DNA from: CAZQKW01 sp964594075
GTDB lineage: Bacteria; Desulfobacterota; WTBG01; CAIYCZ01
NCBI GenBank assembly: GCA_964594075.1
Contig: CAZQKW010000008.1
Coordinates: 28,780 to 92,779 of the forward strand
DNA: 64,000 nt
Direction: 5' to 3'
The position numbers were made by a program, and so were the translations under genes. A model generated the notes under the pieces. The model searched no databases. It saw only the letters and a list, made by a program, of their open reading frames with translations, and had not been told where the DNA came from. This document shows positions 55,390 through 63,437 of this stretch, piece after piece; position 1 is the stretch's first letter, and every line of letters starts with the position of its first letter.

Positions 55390-57138
55390 TTATCCCATGC
55401 CTGTTTCATTTTTAAATTCATTAATAACCACAGCAGTTATTGTGCTATAGCCTTTCCCCTGCGCATATTCTTCTATTTTCGCAATAGCTATTGATCGAAA
55501 GTCCTGCGGGATTTTTTCTGTCAGCGCCTGTGCTTCAGAATCCCATGTCATAGTGAACCTCGTTTCTTCCGGAACGGTTTTATCCTGCTCGCCGTCCCCC
55601 TCATGAAATGTTGAAAGAAACCTGGTTTTGAAACGCGTGGGAGTATATTGTTCAGTAACCGTTTTAATAATATCCATGGTAATTCCCGTGCCATTTTGCA
55701 CCGCAATTTCTTCGGCCTTTTTCTGCAGCTTTCTCATGGCAGTAGCCCGTATAAAATGCGGAATCATGCTCGCAACTTTTACAAAAGCTTCCCGTGCATC
55801 AAGGTCCCAGGGGATTTCCCCTAATGAGATTGCTTCATCCATGCCGCCTTTGGTTTCAAGAAGAAAATTGATATATATCTGGTTTCCGGTCTGCTGAATC
55901 AGGTTCCGCACCCCCTGAAAGCCCATGTAGGGGCTAGCCTCTGTGGCGAGGTATCCCAGCGTCGGGATGTCGGCAAAGAGAAAGTTATTGAAACCCAGTT
56001 CTTTCGCTATTTTCAAATCATAAAAATTGCCCATAATCAGCATGGGGCCTTTTTCAACGAATTGTTCTTTTTTTTCATCAATGGTCGGTTCTACCAGCAC
56101 GGTGTCACACACATGGCGCACTCTTTGGGCTGCAGCTTCCGTCCCCACCGCCACCATAGAAAGCTCCATGCCGAGTTCTTTTTTTAGAAAATGGCTGATG
56201 CCTACTGCGTAGGTATCGTTATTATCCAGCGAAAGCGCAACACTGCACTCAAAGGTGATGGGCAACACCATAAACGACTGTATTAATTCAAAAATCATGT
56301 CCGTTTCCTGCTTGAGGTATGGCCGGGCATCTATGTTAAAAAAGTTTGCTATTTCTTCAAGCCATGCTGCTGACTCGCCGAAGCCTATGGGCACACGGTT
56401 CGCATAAAACGGGATATTAAACTGCTGTTCCATGTGCCGGGCAATTTCAATGCCGCAGTCATACGGATACACACACAGATTTAATGATGCGCGGGGCGCG
56501 TGTATGATATCGTTAACGCGTGAGCCGCCAGTCAGCACCGCATTCACTTTTATGCCGATATTTGACAGCATCCGCCGCAATTCAAAAACATCTGCCCGCC
56601 AGTTAAATGTGTCCAGAGTCGGGCCGATCAGGTTCACCGATCGCGTTTCCTTCCCCACCTGGGGATTCATGATGTCAATCAATGACAAAAAAGCCTTCTC
56701 TCGTCCGTGGTGAAGGTTCCCCCCGATAGGAGGCCGTATCACTATACAATTTTTCTCGCCCACCTTTGCAACGACCCCTTCTACGTCGTCCCCGGTAATC
56801 TCAACGCTGGGCGAGGTTACAATAACCACCATGTTCGGTTTCGGCGCGCGCGCCAGAGTTTTAATTATAACGTTTTCAAGGCGGTTTTCAGCGCCCTGCA
56901 TGACGTTTGCATAAGAAAGCGACGTGGTGTACATCTCAAACGGATATTCATGCATCAGGGCATCCATATGCTGGCTGATATAGCACCCGGGAGGTGCGTG
57001 ATAAATGACCCGCGCATCTTTTATGCCCAGAGCCGTCCATAAAGCGCCTTCAAATGCTGAGGGCTTATGGATTTCTTTCATTTTCAATTCGCGAGCAGCA
57101 ATATGCGTGGCTTGCGTCTTGCATTCAGTGTGTCGCAT
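55390..57138 (-). CDS. Nitrogenase-like reductase, BchB-type subunit with C-terminal PCP_red domain (pair 1)
   Basis: The 582-residue protein resembles the BchB/BchZ/NifD side of nitrogenase-like reductases. HKPSAFEGALW, VIYHAPPGCYISQHM, TSPSVEITGDD and GPTLDTFNWRADVFELRRML follow the NifD/BchB fold. Of the three NifD P-cluster Cys positions only one is kept: C52 in HAPPGCY, at the place of the Asp ligand of BchB (HAPLGD). The position of NifD C154 holds Pro. The C-terminal 53 residues (W...EA..L..KIP.DFR...YA...IT) are a PCP_red-type domain, seen in BchB but not in NifD. ATG 57138 is chosen for its GGAGG 8 nt upstream; it overlaps the partner's stop by 14 bp. The substrate is unknown. Confidence 0.85.
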   Translation of the reverse strand: MRHTECKTQATHIAARELKMKEIHKPSAFEGALWTALGIKDARVIYHAPPGCYISQHMDALMHEYPFEMYTTSLSYANVMQGAENRLENVIIKTLARAPKPNMVVIVTSPSVEITGDDVEGVVAKVGEKNCIVIRPPIGGNLHHGREKAFLSLIDIMNPQVGKETRSVNLIGPTLDTFNWRADVFELRRMLSNIGIKVNAVLTGGSRVNDIIHAPRASLNLCVYPYDCGIEIARHMEQQFNIPFYANRVPIGFGESAAWLEEIANFFNIDARPYLKQETDMIFELIQSFMVLPITFECSVALSLDNNDTYAVGISHFLKKELGMELSMVAVGTEAAAQRVRHVCDTVLVEPTIDEKKEQFVEKGPMLIMGNFYDLKIAKELGFNNFLFADIPTLGYLATEASPYMGFQGVRNLIQQTGNQIYINFLLETKGGMDEAISLGEIPWDLDAREAFVKVASMIPHFIRATAMRKLQKKAEEIAVQNGTGITMDIIKTVTEQYTPTRFKTRFLSTFHEGDGEQDKTVPEETRFTMTWDSEAQALTEKIPQDFRSIAIAKIEEYAQGKGYSTITAVVINEFKNETGMG

Positions 57139-58375
57139 GAAGAGTGCCTCCATATTTATCCACCACGCTTTTCCAGGAAGATAACACCTCCCGTTTCATA
57201 CTCGCATGAAATTTTTCACCCAGATCAAGGGCAAAGTCATAGCCGTATGCAGTTAAAAAAGTCATGTTGCAAAAGGTGGGTATAAATCGCGAGGTAAGTT
57301 CCACCCTCCCCTGCGTTTCGCAAAATACCGCATCCGGCTGGTATTTATCGTAAAGATCTTCAAGGGTGTCAAAATCTTCCTCAACAATCGTTACCCCGTA
57401 TCGCTTCTTCTGCAGTTCTTTCTCCTGCTGGGCATACTTATTTTTCATGGAAGGCACCATTATTACCTCAGCCCCAAAGTCTGCCAAAATCTTGCTGAGG
57501 CCAAATTCACTTGCAGGACCAAAGGCGAACATTACTTTAACGGGTTGCTCGGCAAAGCGCTTCCTGATCGCTTCAACGCGCGGTCGCATTTCTTTTTCCT
57601 GCTGATCAACCAGGTCATGCAGCTTCTGATTGTTCAGAATATCGGCAACACCCCTGAGAAAATTTGATGTACCCTGCACGCCGGCGGGTATCTCGATATA
57701 TTCCACCCGTGCCCCAAAACGCTCGTTCAATTCCCTGCAGGTCAGATATGGAACGACATGCACCGGGAATATGAATTCTGCGCAGACAATTTTTTCCATT
57801 TCGCTTAAATGAGGGGCGGGAAATGGGAAAACGGTTATTCCGGCCCTTTTTAAAAAAATATCAAATGAAGTAAAAGCGCCGGCATCCTGCCCGGAACGTC
57901 CAACTAACCCAATAGAACCTTTTATCTTTTGCCGCGGTTCAAGCACGCGCAGGATAGATACCCACGCAACATCATTGCCCAGCGGCATGCATCTGGGGAA
58001 ATTAAAGCCACTGTCAATATAGGTTATCTTCAGATCAGGAATTTCATGTCCTACTTCGCTGATTACTCCCTTAATGTCTTCACCGATAAGCTGCGGCAGG
58101 CAGGTATTTATGATAACAATAATTTTTGGCTTATACAGACGGTACATAGTTCGGAGCTGGCTTTTTAGATTCTCTTCTCCGCCGAAAACTACTTCCGATT
58201 TTTTAATCAGCGTTCCGGCTGTCAGCAGGCGCGAAGGGCGGCAGGTCATCGTGCCGATCTGAATCTGGTAGGCGCAGGGCTGCGGGCCGTGTAACAGCGG
58301 CAGTATCCCTTCAACTTTGCCCAGAGTTGCCAGCGCCTGCATGGACGAACAGCAGTGCTCGTAACTTTTCAGCAT
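57125..58375 (-). CDS. Nitrogenase-like reductase, BchN-type subunit (pair 1)
   Basis: The 416-residue protein is the partner of the BchB-type subunit. Its Cys pattern matches the three P-cluster positions of NifK/BchN: C8/C9 (SYEHCCSS), C34 (LLHGPQPC) and C92 (INTCLPQLIGED, cf. the NifK TTC...IGDD). SEVVFGGEENL is a NifK/BchN hallmark. With C52 of the partner it could hold one [4Fe-4S] cluster as in dark-operative (proto)chlorophyllide reductases. A full FeMo-type cofactor site is not evident. GAGAGGA lies before ATG 58375. The MarR gene lies 18 bp upstream on the same strand, so it is likely the first gene of this operon. Confidence 0.85.
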   Translation of the reverse strand: MLKSYEHCCSSMQALATLGKVEGILPLLHGPQPCAYQIQIGTMTCRPSRLLTAGTLIKKSEVVFGGEENLKSQLRTMYRLYKPKIIVIINTCLPQLIGEDIKGVISEVGHEIPDLKITYIDSGFNFPRCMPLGNDVAWVSILRVLEPRQKIKGSIGLVGRSGQDAGAFTSFDIFLKRAGITVFPFPAPHLSEMEKIVCAEFIFPVHVVPYLTCRELNERFGARVEYIEIPAGVQGTSNFLRGVADILNNQKLHDLVDQQEKEMRPRVEAIRKRFAEQPVKVMFAFGPASEFGLSKILADFGAEVIMVPSMKNKYAQQEKELQKKRYGVTIVEEDFDTLEDLYDKYQPDAVFCETQGRVELTSRFIPTFCNMTFLTAYGYDFALDLGEKFHASMKREVLSSWKSVVDKYGGTLHATH

Positions 58376-58393
58376 ACAGAAATCCTCTCAAGA

Positions 58394-58885
58394 CTATTCA
58401 AGCGCTTTATTGCGATGCACCCGCTGCAGAACCCCATAAGCCTTTGCCAGCGCATTTCTGAGTTCTTCGCGGTCTTCTCTGCTCAATGCGCTCAATATGT
58501 TTTTAAGCTCATTCCGGCGTTTATCCATGAATTGTCGCCGTAGTCGTTTCCCTTTTTCAGTCAAGCGCACTTTTATTACGCGGCGGTCCTGCACATCTCT
58601 GATGCGCTCCGCTAAACCGTCCTGTTCCAGTTTATCAACCATTTCGGTCATGGTCGGCATGGTAACCGAGGCATGCTTGCTCAATTCGCTCATGCGGTAT
58701 TCTCTGTCTTCTTTAAATGCAGCCATCGCCTTGAATTGTGAAATGCTGAAATCAAAACCGTCTATTTTGCCGCTGTCCTTAATGACCCGGTTAAAAAATT
58801 CGGTAAAAAAATTTCTCCAGTTCCGCAACTGGTCTCCAAATTCCTCTATCTCATGCATCATAACAGGGTCACGGGGGTTTTTCAT
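58394..58885 (-). CDS. MarR-family transcriptional regulator
   Basis: The 163-residue protein has the MarR winged-helix core (ISQFKAMAAFKEDREYRMSELSKHASVTMPTMTEMVDKLEQDGLAERIRDVQDRRVIKVRLTEKGK), with the DxRxxxxxLT wing. MarR proteins repress nearby genes and are released by ligands or oxidation. It begins the minus-strand gene block and is divergent from the flavin-reductase/PCP_red gene, so it probably regulates both from the region 58886-59122. No Cys sensor is visible. Confidence 0.92.
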   Translation of the reverse strand: MKNPRDPVMMHEIEEFGDQLRNWRNFFTEFFNRVIKDSGKIDGFDFSISQFKAMAAFKEDREYRMSELSKHASVTMPTMTEMVDKLEQDGLAERIRDVQDRRVIKVRLTEKGKRLRRQFMDKRRNELKNILSALSREDREELRNALAKAYGVLQRVHRNKALE

Positions 58886-59042
58886 GGTTGACCTTCCTTG
58901 CCTCCGTTTACCGGGGGCCGCAATGATAAATTAATATTGTTTTTATTCTGTTTTCGTGCTGTTTATCTGAATTTCAAGACTAATTTTTGAGCAGCGTCCT
59001 GATGATATATATTCTTGCAGCCCGCCATAATGTTTGGTATCT

Positions 59043-59064
59043 TATATTTTGGAATCTAAATATA
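59043..59064. promoter_or_regulatory. Candidate MarR operator
   Basis: TATATTT and AAATATA form perfect inverted arms separated by 8 bp, in the divergent promoter region of the marR and flavin-reductase-like genes. The size and symmetry suit a MarR dimer. The -35 and -10 elements are not clear. Confidence 0.4.
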
Positions 59065-59122
59065 TGCCTGCAGTACGGGCACGTCAAGAATTTTTGAAGT
59101 TCATTGCAAGGAGGATTTATTT

Positions 59123-59995
59123 ATGTCGCAGGAATTTGCCGAGGTGCGCATAGTTGATAATTTTTACCAAACCTCAAGTTTTATTCCGATGCCGGTTGTT
59201 CTGGTCAGCACGTTTTCTGCGTCCGGAGCGATAAACCTGGGGCCCTATTCACTGTGCTTTCCGCATTATATTGCCGGAGCGCATGAACACGCCATGATGC
59301 TCATTGCGCGCGGCTCAAGCAATACCGCCCAGAATATTCTGCGGACTAAGGTGTGCTCCCTTAACTATATTCCTGACAAAAAGAAATATATGAAAAACTG
59401 CGTCATGCTGGGCTACCCGGGTGAGACGACTGAAGAAAAAATGAAAAAAAGCATATTCACCTTAATCAAAGCCGATGCCTTCGGCAAGCCGCGCAACACC
59501 CAGGTGTGCAATGCTCATCCGGACATTGTCAAAGAGGCGGTGCAGGTTTTTTTATGCAGTTGGGACGAGACCTATCCGCTGCAGCACAATAAAGAGAGGC
59601 TTGAATATCATTTCCTGTTGAAGATAGATAAAATTATCATGCCAAAAAAATGGAAGGAATGCCTGTTTACCGGGCGGGGATTTCCGCCGCTTCCCATCGA
59701 CTATGGATACCGGAATAACGTGCGGTTCTGGTTTTCCCGGCATGCCGAGCCTTATGCAATCCCCATCCCGAGAGAGAAAGGCAACACCATGGACACGGTT
59801 AAATATGCCTGCACGCGCTTTGATCCCGCAATCCAATGGAAGGACGAGGCCTGCGCGCGCCTTTTAAAAGTGCCGGCTATTTTTTTGAATGGCATGATCG
59901 AAGTGATTGTTGCTGCGGCACAAGAACAGGGCGTTTCAATTATCACCCCGCAATTTATTGACCGACTGCGGGACAAGCGCTTTAACGAGACATAA
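59123..59995 (+). CDS. Flavin reductase-like protein with C-terminal PCP_red-like domain
   Basis: The 290-residue protein has an FMN-binding split-barrel domain (SSFIPMPVVLVSTFSASGAINLGPYSLC, about residues 15-42) of the flavin-reductase-like family. It ends with a PCP_red-like module (W239..EA..LLKVPAIFLNGMIEVIVAAAQEQGVSIIT..F). CAAGGAGG lies before the ATG. It is the only plus-strand gene inside the nitrogenase-like block and is divergent from marR. It is followed, 1 bp after its stop, by the convergent end of the second BchB-like gene. A shared module with BchB-like subunits suggests docking to the same complex or substrate. Confidence 0.85.
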   Translation: MSQEFAEVRIVDNFYQTSSFIPMPVVLVSTFSASGAINLGPYSLCFPHYIAGAHEHAMMLIARGSSNTAQNILRTKVCSLNYIPDKKKYMKNCVMLGYPGETTEEKMKKSIFTLIKADAFGKPRNTQVCNAHPDIVKEAVQVFLCSWDETYPLQHNKERLEYHFLLKIDKIIMPKKWKECLFTGRGFPPLPIDYGYRNNVRFWFSRHAEPYAIPIPREKGNTMDTVKYACTRFDPAIQWKDEACARLLKVPAIFLNGMIEVIVAAAQEQGVSIITPQFIDRLRDKRFNET

Positions 59996-59996
59996 G

Positions 59997-61769
59997 TTAA
60001 AAGCCCAGCTTCTTCCGGTATTCCTCAACGACCGCAGCGGTTATGCGATGATACTGGTGCTCCCGCGCATAGTTTTCAGTTTCCTGTGCCGCGACGGCGC
60101 GAAATTCTGCCGGCACCATTGCAAGCATATCGCGTGCTGCCTGCTCCCAGCACATCGTAAAAACCGGCTGTGCGGAGTATTCAGAATCGGCCGCTGCTTC
60201 CCTTGTCTTGTTAAAAATAGTGGCATATTTGGCTTTAAACCGGGTGGGGGTGTATTTCAGGGCAACGTCCTGCAATATTTCCAGCGTGACCGGTGAGTTC
60301 CGCTGCAGGGCTGTTTCGTCCGCAACCTGATGAATTTTTTTTAAAGCAATGGAGCGGATAAAATGCGGCAGCAATTCAGCTATCCTTCCCAGCGCCCTTT
60401 CAGCGTCAAGTTCCCACGGAATTTCCCCTGCCGAAATCGCGCCCTCCAGTTCACCTTTGGTTTCAATAAAAATCTTGGTGTAAATCTCATTGCCTATGGC
60501 CTGAACAAGGTGCTGCGCTCCCATAAATCCCATGAACGGCGTGGTTTCTGAAAAAATATATCCAATAAGCGGAATATCTGCGAACAGGAAATTCTTGAAT
60601 CCGAGATCAGCGGCAATCTTCAGGTCGTAATAATTGCCCAGAATTATGGTCGGGGACAGTTCAAGCAGCAGGTTTTTCTTTTCATCAATACTCGGATTCA
60701 CCAGCACGTTTGCGCAGGTGTGCGAAATAGCCGCCGCTGCTGCTTCCGTTGAAACTGCTGCCATACAGATTTTCATCCCCAGTTCCCGGTTCAAAAAGCT
60801 GCTGATGCCTACACTGTAGGTATCGCAATTATCCGTTGAAAGCGCCGCCTGCGCTTCAAAAAAAGTATTGGTCACCAGCAATGTGGTAATAAAATCCCGG
60901 CCACGCGTTACTTCCCGGGCAATATATGGTTGTGCCTCTATGCTAAAAAATGCGGCAATGTCGCTCAACCAGGCGGCAGATTCTCTGTATCCTATGGGAA
61001 CATGGGCTGCTTTAAACGGTGTCCCATACCGTTGTTCCATCCGTTGCGCAAACACAATGCCGCAGTCATAGGGATAGACACAGACATTAAGCGCTGCCTG
61101 CGGCGCTCTTTCTATCTGCGCAACCGTGCAGTCAGCGGCGATAACTGCATTGACGTTCACGCCAATCGCTGATAGCATGCGGGTGAGCTCAAACACATCC
61201 GCCCGCCAGTTAAAGGTATTATAGGTCGGCCCGATGAGATTCACTGTCCGGGGCACTTGCTGACGCGCCGGTTTCATTAAATCCATAAGCCCCAGAAAAG
61301 CGCCTTCCTTACCCTCGGCAAGCGTTCCTCCTAATGGCGGCCTGATAACGATAAGATTCTCATAGCCGGTGGCTGCAACAGCGCCCTGCACATCATCGCC
61401 GGTTATTTCAATAACCGGCGAGGTAATAACAATAATCGCCTTGGGTTTTTCGGCCACAACCTGTTTAACCATGGCATCAAGTTTTTCGCCAGTGCCCTGC
61501 ATCACTTCAGCATAGGATACCAGTGTGCTGTATATTTCCGGGTGCCATTCATTGCACAGCGCGTTCATGTGCTGCATCAGATAGCAACCCGGCGGCGCAT
61601 GATATATCACCCGCGCATCAGTAATGCCCTGCACAGCCCATAAAGCCCCTTCAAAAGAAGATGGCTTATGTATCTCTTTTATTTTTATCTGCCGAGCTTT
61701 AAAGTCCTTTGTATCAGCCATAGGAGAAAGCTTGTCTGGCGTATATTTATGCGTTCCTGGATTCATCAT
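59997..61769 (-). CDS. Nitrogenase-like reductase, BchB-type subunit with C-terminal PCP_red domain (pair 2)
   Basis: This 590-residue paralogue of the 55390-57138 product keeps HKPSSFEGALW, VIYHAPPGCY (C62), TSPVIEITGDD and GPTYNTFNWRADVFELTRML, as well as the C-terminal PCP_red module (CW..AA..MLAMVPAEFR....YA...RIT). The start is set at 61769, where ATG overlaps the partner's TGA. Upstream ATG at 61796 or downstream ATG at 61721 remain possible. Sequence divergence from pair 1 indicates an old duplication, so the two complexes may act on different substrates or steps. It is coded on the minus strand, convergent with the flavin-reductase-like gene. Confidence 0.85.
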   Translation of the reverse strand: MMNPGTHKYTPDKLSPMADTKDFKARQIKIKEIHKPSSFEGALWAVQGITDARVIYHAPPGCYLMQHMNALCNEWHPEIYSTLVSYAEVMQGTGEKLDAMVKQVVAEKPKAIIVITSPVIEITGDDVQGAVAATGYENLIVIRPPLGGTLAEGKEGAFLGLMDLMKPARQQVPRTVNLIGPTYNTFNWRADVFELTRMLSAIGVNVNAVIAADCTVAQIERAPQAALNVCVYPYDCGIVFAQRMEQRYGTPFKAAHVPIGYRESAAWLSDIAAFFSIEAQPYIAREVTRGRDFITTLLVTNTFFEAQAALSTDNCDTYSVGISSFLNRELGMKICMAAVSTEAAAAAISHTCANVLVNPSIDEKKNLLLELSPTIILGNYYDLKIAADLGFKNFLFADIPLIGYIFSETTPFMGFMGAQHLVQAIGNEIYTKIFIETKGELEGAISAGEIPWELDAERALGRIAELLPHFIRSIALKKIHQVADETALQRNSPVTLEILQDVALKYTPTRFKAKYATIFNKTREAAADSEYSAQPVFTMCWEQAARDMLAMVPAEFRAVAAQETENYAREHQYHRITAAVVEEYRKKLGF

Positions 61770-63004
61770 GCGTAGTATTGCATGATATCTTTCCATTCAT
61801 TAAAGACCTGCATTTTTAACGACTCAAAGAAATGCTCGCCGAAATCCAGCGCATAATCATATCCATATTCATTCAGGTAATTTTCATTGATATGGCAGGG
61901 AATAAGCATTCTGATAACTTCAACGCGCGCCTGAAAATCGCCAAAGACCACATCAGGCCGGTACCGGTCAACAAGATGCAATACCGTATCGAAGTCTTCT
62001 TCGTGGAAAATAACCTGCGAACCATAGCGTTGTTTTAATATGTTCTGCTCTTTGCGGGCAAACTGATTGCGCATAGAAGGAACAATAATCACCTGGGCGC
62101 CAAACTCTGCAAGGATTTTGCCAATTGAGGTCTCATTTGCCGGGCCGGTTACCAACAATACACGGAGGGGGTTTTCCCTGAATTGTTCTTGTATCTTTTG
62201 TAACCGGGGCTTTGCCCTTTTCTCTTCCCGCTCCACAATCTCTCTTAATTTTGGGCAGCCAGTCAGTGCTGCAACGCTGCGTAAGAATTGCGAAGTTCCC
62301 TCAATGCCGACCGGCAGTTCAAAGTAATGGGTCTTTGAACCAAATCGCTCGTTCAGCCTTTTGCAGGTGAGATACGGCACCAGATGCACGGGACAGAGGA
62401 ATTCTGCTTTAACAATCTTTGCCATTTCATCAATATGCCCGGCAGGGAAAGCATAAGTGGTAATTCCTGCTTCCCGCAGCAGCGATGTAAGGCAGCCCAT
62501 GCTGTCCGCATCCTGCCCCGCCCTGCCAACTATACCGACCGACCCCGTGCTCAAATCCTGCGGCTCAAGCACATCCACCAGAGCTCGCCACGAAACATCA
62601 TTCCCAAGAGGAGTTGATTTTGGCTGATTGAAACCGGTCTCACAGAAGGTTACCTTCAGTTCCGGTATTTCCTGCTTTACTTCCATAATAACGCCTTTCA
62701 AGTCCTCTCCTATAAGCTGGGGCACACAGGTATTGATGATAACCACAATCTTTGGCTTATACTGGTTATAAACAGTTATAATCTGCTCTTTAAGCTTTCC
62801 TTCGCCGCCAAAAATAACCTCGCTCTTTTTAAGCGTAGTCCCGATGGTCAACAGCCGTGAGGGACGGCAAAACATTGACCCAATCTGATTGCCGAACGTG
62901 CATGCCTGGGGTCCATGCAGAATCGGTATAACACCTTCAATCTTTCCAAGATTAGCAAGTGCTATGCAAGAAGAGCAGCAATGTTCGTATGATTTAAAAG
63001 GCAT
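61766..63004 (-). CDS. Nitrogenase-like reductase, BchN-type subunit (pair 2)
   Basis: This 412-residue paralogue of the 57125-58375 product has candidate ligands C9/C10 (SYEHCCSSC), C35 (ILHGPQAC) and C93 (INTCVPQLIGED), plus SEVIFGGEGKL. The start at 63004 has AAAGGA upstream; the longer frame from 63058 adds residues not conserved in pair 1. It overlaps the second BchB-type gene as ATGA. It is the first gene of this minus-strand pair. No NifH/BchL-type reductase precedes it within the window. Confidence 0.85.
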   Translation of the reverse strand: MPFKSYEHCCSSCIALANLGKIEGVIPILHGPQACTFGNQIGSMFCRPSRLLTIGTTLKKSEVIFGGEGKLKEQIITVYNQYKPKIVVIINTCVPQLIGEDLKGVIMEVKQEIPELKVTFCETGFNQPKSTPLGNDVSWRALVDVLEPQDLSTGSVGIVGRAGQDADSMGCLTSLLREAGITTYAFPAGHIDEMAKIVKAEFLCPVHLVPYLTCKRLNERFGSKTHYFELPVGIEGTSQFLRSVAALTGCPKLREIVEREEKRAKPRLQKIQEQFRENPLRVLLVTGPANETSIGKILAEFGAQVIIVPSMRNQFARKEQNILKQRYGSQVIFHEEDFDTVLHLVDRYRPDVVFGDFQARVEVIRMLIPCHINENYLNEYGYDYALDFGEHFFESLKMQVFNEWKDIMQYYA

Positions 63005-63097
63005 GGGGTTTCCTTTAACAGCTATTGTATTATGTATGGGCATTTGATAAATTGTCATATATCATTATCTGATGCTTGGTCAAGTTAAACTGTTTTT

Positions 63098-63394
63098 GGG
63101 GACGTTTCCCGCACTATTTCAGCGGTAAGGAGGAGACAGCGCCTGGGGTTTTTCGTCGCCACAACACAATCATCCGTGCCGGGAACACGGCAGGTGCCGT
63201 CATATTCTGCAGGCCCCAGACCCCTGTGCAGCACCATTGGCGAAGACTTTAGTGGCTGGTGCCTGCGGCAGGATACGCACGGCGCCCGGATTGTGATGTC
63301 AGCGGATGAGCGCAACGGTGCGGCAGAGAAAAACCCCCAGACGTTTCTTCACCTCCATCAATAAAATATTTTGGGGAAAGTCCTGAATTACAAA
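63098..63394. repeat. Dispersed imperfect-palindrome repeat, copy 2 (inverted relative to copy 1)
   Basis: The inner arms are TGGGGTTTTTCGTCGCCACAA (from about 63136) and, inverted, GCGGCAGAGAAAAACCCCCAG (from about 63319). The right edge, CAATAAAATATTTTGGGG followed by AAAGTCCTG, is the reverse complement of the left edge of the copy at 3294. The core contains a small hairpin CTGCA/TGCAG at about 63209-63233. The element is about 300 bp with no open frame of note. It could be a non-autonomous mobile element or a structured RNA/DNA element. Confidence 0.7.
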
Positions 63395-63437
63395 TTAAGG
63401 ATTTTGCCGAACTACCAAGATAACGGAGGGCTTTTAT

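Noticed and set aside
55390..63004. True nitrogenase (NifDK) or NifEN
   Set aside because: The D-like chains keep only one of three P-cluster Cys and end in a PCP_red-type domain; no nif accessory genes are present.
55390..63004. Genuine bacteriochlorophyll synthesis genes
   Set aside because: The BchB Asp ligand is Cys, there is no bchL, bchH, bchM or reaction-centre gene, and the context is that of a non-phototrophic anaerobe.
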